This document shows, one piece after another, positions 31,021-43,309 of a DNA stretch of 64,000 nucleotides. Position 1 is the first letter of the stretch; each line of letters starts with the position of its first letter. Origin of the DNA: Helichrysum umbraculigerum (taxonomy: Eukaryota > Streptophyta > Magnoliopsida > Asterales > Asteraceae). The notes below the pieces were generated by a model. The model was not told the origin of the DNA, searched no databases, and worked only from the letters and a program-made list of their open reading frames with translations. The translations under genes and the position numbers were made by a program. Where the stretch lies: NCBI GenBank assembly GCA_949592205.1, contig CATIUR010000004.1:96556337-96620336 (forward strand), written 5' to 3'.

Positions 31021-32809
31021 TTAGTCAATAAAGGTACGATGCTTAATCAAGCAGTGAGATGTCCGCAGACTGATAACCTGAGGGTGTCCACGACACGCGA
31101 TGGTTATAAACGTGAGTAGGTATCTATCAAGACTACCTTGTAGTTGTCCGTCCAACTAGAATGTCCAAATTACTACGATTTGGTTGATGTGTTTAAGTAT
31201 TTGAAAACGTGTACGGTCCGTTGGTGATTAGTTGTAATAATAATCTTAACATTATCATTCTGATTTCAAATAGTTATACTTAAAAATTATTTAGAAACTT
31301 TAGGTGACGGGGGTTCGCGGTTCCAGGGGTGGCAACCCCTGGCGGGGTCCAAGAGGCTGGCCCCTGGTTGTGGTCAAGATGCCAAGTCAGCTCGAAGAAT
31401 TTTTTTATTTCTACTAAATTTCTTTGGTGAAAAACGCATCTGGAATTTAATTTGGGTGAAATCAAGTCATAAAATTTTAGGTCTCGACACTTAGTAAAAA
31501 TTGGTTTGAAACCTTATGTTTTTAGCGTCACTTATAGCGACACTTAAGGCTTAGGCGACACTCATGAAGTGTCGCATGAAATGACGGATTCTGATTAATG
31601 GCGTCACTTGTGCAAGTGACGGATAGAGTGCGACACTTAAGGAAGTGTCGGTTGTAAGTTTCGGTACAAGTGTCATGAGTCACTAAGGTTAGTGACGGGT
31701 GAAATCAGTTCTCGATTGTAGGGGTCACTTGGACAAGTGATGCTATAAGTGTCGGTTCATAGTGACGGGTATTGAATTTGCGACACTTAGGCAAGTGACG
31801 CAAAATTACGGCTTTTAGCGACATTCAATGCGTCACTTAAGTGACGCACGAAGTGACGCTATACTGCAGTCGTCATTGCGAAACTTAAAGCTGTTGACGG
31901 ATTTTTGAGCTAAAAACGAGTTTTCCGGCCACCGTTCGGTCCGATTCTTTTACCCAACCCTTATATGGACATTACAAGTTATTATAAACAACGAACAAGT
32001 AAAAATACTAAGAATCAAGAGGTTTCGGGATTTTGTCGGAAACTTACGAAGTGGCGAATGGAAATTCCAAAAAGATAGCGTTGTAGATCGTGTTGCCGTG
32101 GTTCTTTTATTCCAAATAAGCGTGAAGATTGGAGGTCGTCTGATGGTAGTATTTGGTGATTTAGTGTGGTGGTGGTGGTAGTTGTTTAGAGAGAAAAGAA
32201 GGAAGAGAGAGAGAGTAGAGTTGGTGAGAATGAGGAAGGGGGGAGGTGATGACCCCCTTTTTGGCTGATTTTCGTGGGGTCCACGGGTGTGGGCTTCACA
32301 AATTTTAACCCCGTGTATTCGCGATCCGTGCGGTGTTCGTTTTCCCAATTATTTAAACGTTAATTAATTATTTAAAACATTTAATTATACGTTTTAAAAT
32401 GAAATTAATTACTCGATAATTTGGTTGAAGTATTTTATCAAAATACTTAATATTAGAGTTATAAATATAACTTTAACTTGTTTGCTTTGTTTGTGCGTTT
32501 AATTCCTTTAATCGCGTAAAATGTTTGTACGATACGAGTTGTGTACGAAATATTATAAAAATAATATTTTGGATATAATTGCGTTATTAAATAATGTTAT
32601 ATTATTTAATAAAATTTGTTCACCAACGTCCGTATTTAATTGAGTCGAATTTCATTCGATTTGAAAGTTGTACGATTTAATCAAATCGCATAATCGTATA
32701 TATTCGACAATATACATTTTGATACATTAATTAGCCTAACACAAAACTAATTACATGTATTACAAAGGGTTAGACACTAATCACTAGTCTTAATTTGACG
32801 GGTGTGACA
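31021..32809 (-). repeat. 5' LTR of gypsy-1, proximal part
   Basis: It ends on the plus strand in GACGGGTGTGACA; the minus strand starts TGTCACACCCGTCAAATTAAG. It continues at 4015-4805 after removal of Athila-1. It contains a motif array (31524-31862) and a pyrimidine-rich leader segment (32160-32230) matching the gypsy-2 leader. Confidence 0.85.
31524..31862. repeat. Motif array GCGACACTT/AAGTGACGC type in gypsy-1 LTR
   Basis: More than ten cores of GCGTCACTT, GCGACACTT, AAGTGTCGC and AAGTGACGC in both orientations. It is the same type and LTR position as the gypsy-2 array, and the same type as the copia-1 LTR array. Confidence 0.8.
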
Positions 32810-33708
32810 ATAAACCAGTTGTATTGTGAAACGTTGATGTTGGAGACGATTTTATCTAACTAGTAATGGTTTTAACAGATTTTTGGGGGTTTGTTTTTTT
32901 GGTTTTTATACTTAGGCAGAAAATTTAAATAAAGCAATTTAAAATATGGGTAGTTAGCATATAATCTAGAGGAGGTGTTTGCTATGACTTCAGTAGCCTT
33001 CTTAACTAGGATGATGTATGATTTATAAAGTGATCTTAAAAGATTTGTATTTCGTTCATTCCAAGTATTAGTGGAGTAAGCACTAGTTCCCTACTGATAG
33101 ATTTCTCGATCAGTATGTCACTGAGTAACTAAGCTATCGTGATTCTGATCGGAGTAGTTTATCTAGCCATACAACACTAACCAATAGAGGTATAGTGACC
33201 CTTAAATGGAAATGAATCCTGGGTGCATGAATAAGGTGACAAACCAATCTCGATGTCCGACCGTTCTTAACCCCACAAGAATACTTTAGTCTAAACAAAA
33301 CATTTAAGTTCAAGATCAGGTTTTGTGTGTGTTGATCACTTTCTATCGATGGGTTTGTAAAGTCTAGGGATAGGTTGGTCACTGATGATTTGCACAGCTG
33401 GTAACTGCAGCACTTTTCCTTGGCTATACCAAGTACTTAGCTGATTTATGGTACCAACTTTGCTTATACAGTGACCCCGTTATTCCACACAGTAAAGTAG
33501 CGACGGCATTTCCGTGGTTTCACATTGTACTCCAACAATGGTGTTTCCATTGTTATACCTAGTACTCAGCCGGTACCTACGGTGCTTCACAAAGGAACCC
33601 TAGACTTTATTAACTAAGTTTGTATTTAAGTGCAGTATTTATCCATCTATGATGTAAACCAGCCCTTACTTTAAAATCCCAATAAATCCCTAATTTATTA
33701 ACAGTGTA

Positions 33709-33915
33709 ATGTTTGCGTTCAATGAGAAAATAGTATTTCCACAGTCACTGTGTACTTTGCGTTCTGATGAGAAAGCAATATTTCCACAATTCCGGTGTAT
33801 TTTGTGTTCAGTTTAGAAAACATTATTCCATAGTCACGATGTACTTTGCGTTCAATAGTGAAAGCTTTATTTCCATGATGACGATGTACTTTGCGTTCGG
33901 TTCAGAAAACAATGT
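33709..33915 (+). repeat. About 45-bp tandem repeat, five copies, in LTR-2
   Basis: Units start ACTTTGCGTTC (33711, 33757, 33801, 33843, 33889) and continue with AGAAAnnnnnATTTCCA-like sequence. They are diverged by point changes. Other Athila-type LTRs carry different repeats at this distance from the TATA box. Confidence 0.75.
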
Positions 33916-34614
33916 GTACACTATTTATAAATCAGACCATGTTTTGGACACAGATAACTAAGTACCTTTGGATAGGGTTCTCGACGTCCTATCATTAAGG
34001 CTGTAATCACGTTTACTGGTTGAAAGGCGTTAAGTTTAAATGAGGTTTAAAATCATAGATAGAAAGCGGATCAACATACTATAGTTTAACATTAATCAAC
34101 AACGGATTGTGCCCACGACTTTCATAGCTTCCACGTTCCGTACTCCACACATTCGTGATGTTTCCGGCGCTATACAAATGAAATCCGTATAACGTTACCT
34201 CCGTTGTTTTCATAATGACATCATCCCATTTAATACGACTAATTACGTCATAGCAAACACGCAATAATACTACTCTTTAATCATGGCAAATAATCCTAAA
34301 TCTAGCATGATAACAGTAATAACAATCATCATAATTAAAATAGATAAAGGATAGATATAACCAGAATAACAGCGTAGCTTAATACAACGTGAATGAATAC
34401 AAGCGGAACTCCGAGTATCCTCCAAGCAATATTACAATATTACCCCTCTATTCGTCTGGTTAATACCGTGACTAACTAGCCGCTAACTACGAAAACTAAA
34501 AATAAAAACCTAATCTAAAACGAGAGAATAAGTGTGTGTGAATGTAGAATGTGAAGAATGATGTTGTATGACATGATTGAAATGAGGTGATTTAATCCCA
34601 TATTTATACTAGTT

Positions 34615-34885
34615 GCTCAGCCGTATTCCTCAGCCGTATTTCCACCTTCAAAATCTCAGCCGTATTTCCCAACTGTATCAAAATCCAACCTTGTACGGGC
34701 AAAACATAGAATACGGGAGAGATTGGCCGTATACGGGAGAGATTGGCCGTATTCGGGAGGGACCAGGCCGTATACGGGTGAGATTGGCGGTATATGGCTG
34801 GACCTTGGCCGTATACGGTTGGGACAGGCCGTATACGGTCTAGTCTTGGCCGTATACGACTGGGCTTGGCCATATACGACTTGGC
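34615..34885 (+). repeat. GGCCGTATACGG-type tandem array in LTR-2 U3
   Basis: About ten imperfect copies of an 18-28-bp unit with the palindromic core GGCCGTATACGG (some CAGCCGTATT). The array lies directly upstream of the TATA candidate (minus TAGTATAAATATGGG near 34598-34612). Confidence 0.85.
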
Positions 34886-35294
34886 TCTCCCTTATCGTTG
34901 GTCTTCGGTTGCCTTGATTCTTCGTTTGGGCGTAACTTCTTCGTCGGTTGTCCGTTTTGAGCGTTCTTTATATCCACGGTTTCGTAATTTCCTAAGAAAG
35001 AAAATGACATAGGTTAGAGGTCATAATTCCAAGCGGAACTCAGAAAGTGCTAAAATACGTGAACGAGAATGCTTAAGATCGTTTGTGCTCTATTTTATTC
35101 GTTTTTAGGCCTATTTGGTTGATTCTTGAAGCATCGTCTATATTTTAGCCTTCATTATGAAATTTAGTATAAAAATATATATTTAAGATGTTTTCATCCA
35201 TAATTGGGCTAAAAAGGTGAGATAATAACGCACAAAAACTTGACTTTTTGCTTGTTATCAGCACTCAGTAACATATTAACTCCATTTTCACTTA

Positions 35295-36242
35295 GGGTGC
35301 GTTTGGTTCGTGGGATTTCATGGGATTTCGTAGGATTTGGAATTAAAATCCCATAAAATGATGCGTTTGGTTGGGGGATTTTAAATAGAAAGGGATTCTG
35401 AAATGATTTAAATAAAGGATTTAGAAATCCTTCCACGGGCCAAGGATTTACAAAATGCTGGAGGACACGGAACTTTTATCTATCGAGTTGGAAAAAATTG
35501 CCCTGCTTCTATTCACTTCACCTCTTTATAAATAAACAAAACAAAAAGCTCTAGTCCTCCGTCACTAGACCTCCATTTTCTGCCTTCTAATATCGGATCT
35601 CTATATCCATCGCCGGGCCTCAATCTCTATTGGCGGATCTCAATCGTCGGATTTTAAATCACCGATATACTCTGGTTCATCATCCTTCAGCACAGTCAAT
35701 GGTTTCATCTTGACTCACAAATGGGATTTTTAATTCTAGGGTTTGGTAGTTAATTACAAGTTTGGAAGCAAAACGGCAGATAATCAAATTGTTGTTTTGC
35801 ATTATAATTTGATTGTTTGATTAAGAATTTATGATTTGTTCTTGAAGCTCTTAACTGTATGTATTGCTAATAAGTTGCTATTGAAATTTTTACATTAATT
35901 GTTACCAAGTTATGTCGTAGATTTTACAAAATATATTAAAGTAATCCTACTAATTGGTTCATTGTTTGTATTATATGGTTTTCTATGATTGTTGCTTACC
36001 TGCGTTTGAATACATCTCCTATGATTTTTTTCACGAAAAAACAAAATAGCCAAAAGGGTACGGTTGTCATTTACAAAGGTTTATATATTGAAATCCTATT
36101 CTAATTGATGCCAACCAAATATGTATAGGTATTTAATATCCCATCATTTCATTTCCCATGGGATTTATTTAATATCCCATCATTTTTATTTCCCATGGGA
36201 TTTAAATCCCATGGATTTTAAAATCACGAACCAAACGCCACC
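35295..36242. mobile_element. PIF/Harbinger-like non-autonomous element (948 bp)
   Basis: Terminal inverted repeats GGGTGCGTTTGGTTCGTG and, at the other end, GGTGGCGTTTGGTTCGTG (2 mismatches) are flanked by TTA at 35292-35294 and 36243-36245. The TTA duplication and GGG...GTTTGG ends fit PIF/Harbinger MITEs. Subterminal regions are rich in GGGATTT/AAATCCC units. No transposase ORF is visible. Confidence 0.85.
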
Positions 36243-36245
36243 TTA

Positions 36246-36805
36246 GATATTCACTTAGATATATAATCCATGCAATCAAATTATTAATGTCTAATATTTG
36301 GGTGAAATACGTAATTTTACACAAAACTTTAGACATAATACCATCCAGGTTCACCAATATCGATTTTGCTTGACATCAATATATATATATCAATTTACAT
36401 GGGTTTTATGGTTACGGTAGAACTAATCTACTTATCAGTTTCCATTCTACAAAAATCAATAAAACAACAACCCCAAATTTTAAAACGGTAAAAACTGTGA
36501 TTCGGATGGTCAATACCAAGTTCGACGTCTTTTTAGTTCATCAAATCACTTAATACTATTAAATTCACATTTAATATATTAAGGTGTTGAAGGCATGTGA
36601 TCATAGATTCATGGCAACTCAATGGTGATAATGCAAAAGAAAACAATGAACAAATCATGTAATCCTACGAGGCATACTATATAATCACCAATCAATTTTC
36701 TTTACAAAAAATAACACAACTATATATAATAGCAAAACAAATCTTGCGATCATGCAATTTCATCAAACAGAATGACGAACAAATAACCGGGAAATAAACA
36801 TACGG
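36246..36805 (-). other. Non-coding stretch, probably leader of a copia element
   Basis: AT-rich without ORF. Its right end abuts the PBS at 36806, so at least the right part is the 5' leader of the minus-strand copia element whose LTR follows. The left boundary is not visible, and part may be ordinary intergenic DNA. Confidence 0.45.
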
Positions 36806-36817
36806 CTCTGATGCCAA
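36806..36817 (-). other. Primer binding site of copia element at 36.8 kb
   Basis: Minus strand TTGGCATCAGAG directly after the LTR end. One mismatch (C for T) from the usual TTGGTATCAGAG. Confidence 0.7.
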
Positions 36818-37248
36818 TGTTGGAAATTAATGATTCGGTACGTACCCGAATACTATAGCGGAAGCGGAAACGATCGAGCCAACGTTTAGATCACCGGTCG
36901 GGGTAAGCAATCACAAACGAAAAGCTTACAAGATTCACAACCTAAATTCCCTAATTGTGTTTGCATCGAATATACACGAACTGAACGAGTGCTAACTCGT
37001 CTCTCTCAATTATCTCTCATTTGTGTATTTGGGATGTTATTTCGTCATCGATTACTAATACATAGAAACCTCCCATTTATATAGTTATCACAAAGATAAC
37101 ATGAACGGTCTCCATTTAGTACTAACTTAATGGATAATCATGACCGTATTCATTATCGAGTAAGTCAAGAGGTTTTAACCACCAACATAATTATCACTTA
37201 GTTTGTGGGCGGGTTGGATCCGGGTCAACCTGGATCCATGTTCCAACA
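36818..37248 (-). repeat. Copia 5' LTR (431 bp) beside host gene relic
   Basis: Plus-strand ends TGTTGGAAATTAAT and GGATCCATGTTCCAACA, a typical copia TGTTGGAA/TTCCAACA pair. The orientation is set by the PBS on its left. It is inserted in a coding sequence that resumes at 37249. No partner LTR is in the window. Confidence 0.8.
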
Positions 37249-37932
37249 CTCAACTTTTATTACACCAGAAACTTCATCGAAAACTTTTCTGACGCCTTAG
37301 AGTCTTACTGTGATCAGATCAACTATAGCAAACCTATGGTGTTGATCGGCAACTACATTGCGGTAGCATCTCTATTATGTGTCCTTTGCACGATGGCTGA
37401 CCTATTTCATGGTTTCTGAATTAGAAAATTTTGGTTTCCATGTAAGTATTTCACTCTACATACTACTTCTATCACAGTGATAACTGTGGCAATGAAGCTC
37501 CCAGTGGAATCGAATACCTCAATGGACGGCTATGTCGACATATCAGGTAGGTTAGGAAGCCTACTCTTCATGTGCACTATGATGTCTAATCTGATGCTTT
37601 TTCTTGCATCAATGGACAACAAGGAACTTTTGGCAAACGGCACAGGTTTGGTGATTCTCGTTGTCACTTTGATTGTAAATACTTTAATACAGGTTGATAT
37701 GCGTATTCTTTATACGGATCTGCTAAATATGCATTTGGTTAGGTGGGTTGGTTTGTTCACTTATGATTTTGATTTCTACTGCCATTACAACTCCCACCAT
37801 TAAACAAATACTAGAATTTAAATATGAAGTTGCGCATGCAATTGTTTCAAATGGAAAACAACCACAACTAATGTCGGCTGATGTTGACGAACTAGCGGAA
37901 CATGTAAAACGATATTGGGTCATGGCAAGAAC
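37249..37932 (+). pseudogene. Relic of plant multi-pass membrane protein gene (unknown function)
   Basis: Open coding sequence runs straight from the left LTR edge: GNYIAVASLLCVLCTMADL (membrane span), an in-frame TGA at about 37417, KFWFPCKYFTL, SITVITVAMKLPVES (span), GRLGSLLFMCTMMSNLMLFLA (span), GLVILVVTLIVNTLI (span). A one-base frameshift near 37755 leads to LMILISTAITTPTIKQILE and YEVAHAIVSNGKQ, then HVKRYWVMAR, cut by the right LTR at 37933. No polyA tail or intron is seen in this 684-bp piece, so it may be one exon. I recall similar uncharacterised plant membrane proteins but no named function. This is the only host-gene-like sequence in the window. Confidence 0.7.
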
Positions 37933-38457
37933 TGTTGGGAATAGTGAAGATGAAACAAACAAAATTGAATTGGGACAGAAGAAAGTTCGCGCAGTGATGA
38001 ATGATGGTCGCCACGCGAAAGCCTTGACCGTGACGCGACGGCCTATGGTCGCGATGTGAAGTATGCATTTTTGGTGGAGATCGCGGTGCGATCTCCTATG
38101 GTCGTTTCGAAAAGTCCCTGTCGGCAGGAAACTGTTTTTTCTTGTTCGTTAAGTTACATATTCCCTATATAAGTAAACCCTATGTATTTGTAACCCTTGG
38201 ACTCCAAAAATTAAAGTAAAAACTCTCTGGTTTGACCCCGTGGACTAAACCAATCTCCACGTTGGAGATTGGACATAACCACGTTAAATCCTTGTGTTCT
38301 TTATTGCTTTTGTTTATCTTGTTTGCTCATTGTTTATCCGTTTATTGTTTGTGGGTGTAACCTCGATTACACGAGTGTTAGTTATGTTGTTTTTGCTAAC
38401 GATTTATCAGAGTGATCGACTGGTTATTAATAGTTGTTCCGCTGCAAATTCCTAACA
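37933..38457 (+). repeat. Copia 5' LTR (525 bp), plus strand (copia-3)
   Basis: TGTTGGGAATAG to AAATTCCTAACA, followed after 2 nt by a PBS. TATA candidate TATATAAG at 38166-38173. The candidate target duplication AGAAC is at 37928-37932; the partner was not found. The 3' LTR is not in the window. Confidence 0.85.
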
Positions 38458-41400
38458 ACTGGTATCAGAGCTTCATAGTTTGAAGGTTCGGGAACAATAT
38501 AGGATGTGAGCACGATCAAGATTAGGTTTTTGATGGTTATGGTTTCTATTTTATTTGGAAGAAATAGATCTGAGATAGATCTTGATCCGGAAGAAAAGGG
38601 AGAACATCGGGGAACAATTGGTAGACACAGTTTAGGATTTTCTTTTGCAATAGGTTATCGAAATTGTTAGGCTTGGGCAATGACTAATTGACAGAAAAAC
38701 GAAGTTGCTGGCAGGTTGAAAATCGAGACATATAACACCCCTCATTTGAAGCCATTTTTTTTTATAAATATCAGAAGCGTAAATCCCCATATTATTAATT
38801 TACATAACATAATTCATACATAACAAAAGTTAAATTGTTCTAAACGTTATACATAAACTGGGCGTTATATGACTTTTCAAAACATAACACAACATAAGTT
38901 TTAGAACATTATTAGAGTACATCATCGTCAAACATTCTTACAATTCCAACCTTCTTGCCCAAAACATATTAAACATAACCTGCAAGAAGTAGAGTGGTGG
39001 AATTAGCACGAAGCTAAGTGAATAGACACACAACTAATAGTCTAACTCAGCTTAACAAAATCTGTTTACAACAGTAATAGTAAATACATAATCATCTCAG
39101 AGGATCGGTGGTCCTTGAGGAACCCTCATTGCCGCGGTGGTCCTCCAAGCAACACTTATAACCAACTACAGGCCGCGCAGTGGTTTTACCGATAACTCAT
39201 TGCTATCTTCAATCAACATAGGATCTATTCACAACAAATGTAATTCCCTTATTGACTAACCTATAGCAATCAAGTCCAAACATAGTTGACCTCCACATAA
39301 TATAATGCCTAAAGGCCATGTATCATATAATCACGTGTATCAAATCAGACTAACAGTCCATAAACATCAAAACTATGTTTACTCGTAGTAACCAAACATG
39401 TTGCACCAATTTACACTGAGAGTCACAAGTCCACTCACCTGAGTATATCAGGATCCAAACTCAGAAGTCTTATGTTACTGAGTCTTCGGTTGATCTGAGA
39501 ACACAATAGAATTATAAATTATTAACTCATTCTATAAACGTATGATTTATTTAAAATGTAGCATTAAACTAATACAGTTATATACATCAAGTAACTGAAT
39601 ACTACATATCTTGAATCATACTTAGGACATAAGAAGTACTGTTATTAAGGTTTAGATGAAGGTCACTAAGTTTTGGAGTTAAACTCAAAATCCTGGAAAC
39701 CAGCTAGTACCCGCCGGGTACCCATACTACCTGCCAGGTAGTCCACTCCACCAGCCAGGTAACAATAGAAATAACCGGGTGATTTAAATTGGGTGGTAAC
39801 AGAATTCAAATTACGTTTTAAAGTCTAGAGGAGCAGCCGGGTGGCTTGTTTACCAGCCATGTTATTGACCCACTGGATTTCCCGCCAGGTAAAGGTAGTA
39901 CCCGCCGGGTACTACCTCTTCTCCAGCGCTCTACACCAGACCCAAAAACCCATATCCGAATCTTTGCATCCAACTTACCAAACTCAGATTATGATGTTAC
40001 TAGAGACTCAAATAACTTCATATAACATTATGCAACATCATACATCATTAAATTCAACTTCAAATCATACAATTTATTCATCCATCAATTTAAGAAAACT
40101 TAAGTTTACAAACTTGAATTCAAAGATCAAACTTAAATATTTGGTTATGATGATGATAGAGAAACAAGGATCAAAATCACAGCTCTCTTTTACTTTTCAA
40201 ACTTTGGTTTGATGATTTCTTAGTTCTAGGGTTTTGAAGTGTTTGAAATTTGAAGTTCTTAAGAAACTTTCCATTTTGGGAAAGTATGATATAGGTCGGC
40301 CCAAACTTTTTAACCGACTCCGTATTCACTTAAAAACAGTCCCCTTTCAACCTATTGTCTGGAACCTAAAACCATTTCGATTTCAATAGTTTTATTTTAC
40401 CGTTAACTATATAAAGTTAAAACAAGTAATAGTTTACTAGTCACAATGACTAAAAATAAACAATAAATTTTCTAACTCATAATAAAAATTAAATAAAGCT
40501 AAGAAATTACCAGAATACCCTTAGGTCCTTAGGGAGGATGTTACACGACACGACTGGTTAAGATCGCAATGCAATCAGAGGTTTTAATCGCGATGCAATC
40601 AGAGGTTTTAATCGCGACGCGATTGTGGAAGATCGAGAAGCGATCTGGTCTGGAAAGCGCGACGCGATTCTAGGGTTTTGCGACGCGATTATGGGTCAGA
40701 AAGTTTTTTTGGATTGTGAAGTGACGATACGGCCAGTGGCTGGTTGTGTTTATGATGGTGATTAGTAGTGGCGGTAATAGGGTTGGTAATCAGTTCTTTA
40801 TTCTTTGCGATCCCGTGCAAAAGAATATATGAACGTTATCAGACTAGGCGTTTGATGTTGCGAGTGTGGGATGTGATTCTTGAGACTTACTTAATATGGC
40901 TGGATTCTCAAAGATGTGAGGTTTGTTACGGAGCTCAAGAGGATAGTGTTCTCCGTTTGGGTATTTGGGTAATAAACGTTACCACATCCGTTTGAAAATC
41001 GACAGTGGAAGTTATCGAGGGAGTTTGTTGTTGCTCACGGGGTTAAAACAGGTGACCATATGTTTGGTCAGGTATTCCATAGGTTTGGAATGATTAGGTA
41101 GGTTAAAGCTCCTACACTTGGAGATATTGGTTAGAGAAGATGTCAGATAAAACGTGTTCGACTAGGCTCGGGTATCGATTGATGTTTGGTTCAACGATAG
41201 AGCGAAATCTTCTGGAGGAATCAATTGGGAATTTTCAAGTGGGTTAGAGGCGGATAATCTTGTAAGTCTTGTTGAGCTTTCGGATATTGTTGAGAGTGTC
41301 GGGAACTCTAGACAGTTTGGAACCGAGGGAAGTGTCGAAGCTAGTGGGAGTTTGGCAACTAGTAGGAGTCTTGAGACGGTTGTGCGATTGATGGATCTCG

Positions 41401-41524
41401 AGTTTCTACGGGTTTATTATGCGGCTTCTGGCAGCACTAGAGCATTCGGACCTTCATTGTTACTCTCCAATGGCAAAGTAATTTGCGACTGATCGGCTTT
41501 ATGAATCAGAGTCTTCTAAGAGAG
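38458..41524 (+). mobile_element. Internal 5' region of copia-3, interrupted by a solo LTR
   Basis: PBS TGGTATCAGAGC at 38460-38471, then 273 bp of leader, the solo LTR 38731-40545, then 974 bp to the Athila-2 insertion at 41525. There is no gag. The short frames here (e.g. 40768-40995) show no family features. At 40570-40690 a 24-bp unit GGTTTTAATCGCGATGCAAT repeats, with palindromic GCGACGCGATT cores. Confidence 0.65.
38731..40545 (-). mobile_element. Solo LTR (1815 bp), gypsy-like
   Basis: Plus-strand ends TATAACACCCC and GATGTTACA; on the minus strand TGTAACATCC opens the LTR, and the far end has a mutated terminal G. Flanks AGACA (38726-38730) and CGACA (40546-40550) match at four of five positions. 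It contains CCCGCCGGGTAC-type short repeats at 39700-39920. The ORF-like frame 39841-40212 inside is not credible. Confidence 0.75.
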
Positions 41525-42269
41525 TGATCGCACCCCGAACGGTTGGTCAAGGAATCGCTTCCTTGTCGTTGCCGGACCTTACGCTCGAGGCGGGCGATCG
41601 GAGGGTGGTTTTTAAATTTATATAGCTGGGGACCTAAGTTTTACTATAGCTAGGGCAGTTAGCGATAAGTAATGACTCTGGGTCGTTGTTAAGATCAACC
41701 GTATTGTGAAACCAAGCAGTCAAGACGATCGATTCGATTTAGTAGGGTTTGAAAACAAGAGATTTGATTTTTGGTTTTTTAATTACTTAGGTCCTAAATT
41801 AAACAAAATAAACAGCAAAATAAAATAATAGGTGATAATCAGTATGGAGATGAGTGTTTGTTGTGATTTCATTAGCCTTAAGGGGAGATGATGTTTGGTT
41901 TGATGTTTTGAAAACGTTCTTTCTAAGTATTTGTGTTCTACTTGTTTCAAATACTTATGGTGTAAACACTAGCACCCTACTATCTGATTTCTCAGACAGT
42001 ATGTCACTGAGTACTAGGCTATCATGATTCTGATCAGATCAGGCTGCTCTACCCCCAACACTATCTGTGAAGACAAGTGACCATTCTTGGAGTTAACTCC
42101 AGGGTGCATGAATAAGGTAACATACCGATATTTAATTTCTGACCGTTCTTAACACCATAAAGTATTCTAATTCAAGTAGAGCATTTAAGACCTAATTCGG
42201 AAAGCGTCTGTTAACTTTTCATCGATGGTTTGTTAGGTTCAGAGCTGGTGGATGACCCAGTGCTGCTAA

Positions 42270-42500
42270 GAATGTATACACCGACGGCCGTTCCATAGCT
42301 TGGGTGTACAGGAACCGTTCCAGAGGGAAGGTTCCGACACTTACACGAGGTACTAGGACGTTTTACGGCATTCCATGCCTTGCGCACTAATGCAAGTTAG
42401 TTTGTATATACCGACGGCCGTTCTGTAGCTTCCATGCATTTGTACTACACCAGAGGTGGTTCCGGCACTATACTAAGTAATAGAACATTTTAAGGTGTTC
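42270..42500 (+). repeat. About 130-bp imperfect tandem duplication in Athila-2 LTR
   Basis: TATACACCGACGGCCGTTCC at 42274 and TATACCGACGGCCGTTCTG at 42409 begin two diverged copies, each followed by a GTACT...TTCC...GGTACTAGGACG-like stretch. Confidence 0.7.
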
Positions 42501-43309
42501 CACGCGTATTGCACATTCAGGTCACTCTGAACCCGTTTTAACTAAGTTTGTATTAAAGTCTACCCATCTATGTTATAAACCAGCCCTCACTTAATATTAC
42601 CCAATAAATCCCCGATTAATTCACGTTGTACTATACATTAGTTTGACGGTATTTCCAAAGCTTCGAAATCAGACCATGCATAGATAGCGCAGATAATTAA
42701 TTACTCTCAGAACAAGGTTCACGACTCCTTGTCTTTCAAAGTTTTAACCACGTTTATTGGAGGAAAGACGATAGATTTGAAAACAGTTTATAATCATAGA
42801 TGAAAAGTTAAACAGGACATACTTTTCAATTATATTATTAAATTAACATCATCCCCCATTATAACGGCTAACTACATCACAACAAACACACAAGCTAACT
42901 ACTCACTAATCATGGTAACAAATCCTAAATCTAGCATAATAACAATAGAATGCATTATAACAGATAAGGAAAGAGATAACCGTGATAAATGCGTAGTCTG
43001 AATATAAGCTGAAAGATTACAACGAGTAGAGCCTCGAATATTACAAAAGCACCCCTCCAAGTATCTCCAAGAAATATTACAAAGTAGCCCCTCCGTTAGT
43101 CCCGTTAAATATTAACGAGAAACTAACTTCTAACTAACTATCTAACTGGAACAACTAAATAAAGAGAAAGTGTGTGTGAAGTGAGTGTGTTGATTGTTGG
43201 TGGAAATTGGTGTGCTGAAATGAGGAGGTTAAGCCTCTATTTATAGGTTCCAAGTAACCGAATTTACACTCAGCACCCCTGATCCATCATTTACACTGAA
43301 ATACACCCT

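Larger units (their letters stand above)
2246..32809 (-). mobile_element. Ty3/gypsy Tekay-type element gypsy-1, 5' part, interrupted by Athila-1
   Basis: Reading on the minus strand: 5' LTR (31021-32809 then 4015-4805), PBS (3999-4011), small coiled-coil ORF, truncated gag, then copia-1. Order and sequences mirror gypsy-2 at 49518-59806, which allows the lineage call. Everything from 4806 to 31020 is a later insertion (Athila-1 plus one AGCGT duplication). The element itself sits in the Athila-type LTR that continues at 32810. Pol and the 3' LTR lie beyond the left window edge. The spacers 2931-3239 and 3684-3998 hold no ORF; they resemble the corresponding untranslated parts of gypsy-2. Confidence 0.85.
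32810..35260 (-). repeat. Athila-type LTR (LTR-2), left end outside window
   Basis: Homologous to the Athila-2 LTR (41525-43875); shared segments include TATTGTGAAAC near 32820 and the TGATTTCTC...AGTATGTCACTGAGTA block near 33100-33125. It begins on the minus strand TGATAACAAGCAAAAAGTC at 35260. About 170 bp of its far end would lie beyond gypsy-1. The right flank shows no polypurine tract, so this is a solo LTR or a 5' LTR. It carries tandem repeats at 33709-33915 and 34615-34885. Confidence 0.8.

Noticed and set aside
40768..40995. 75-codon frame in copia-3 leader as a gene
   Set aside because: No recognisable motif; probably chance within a decayed leader.
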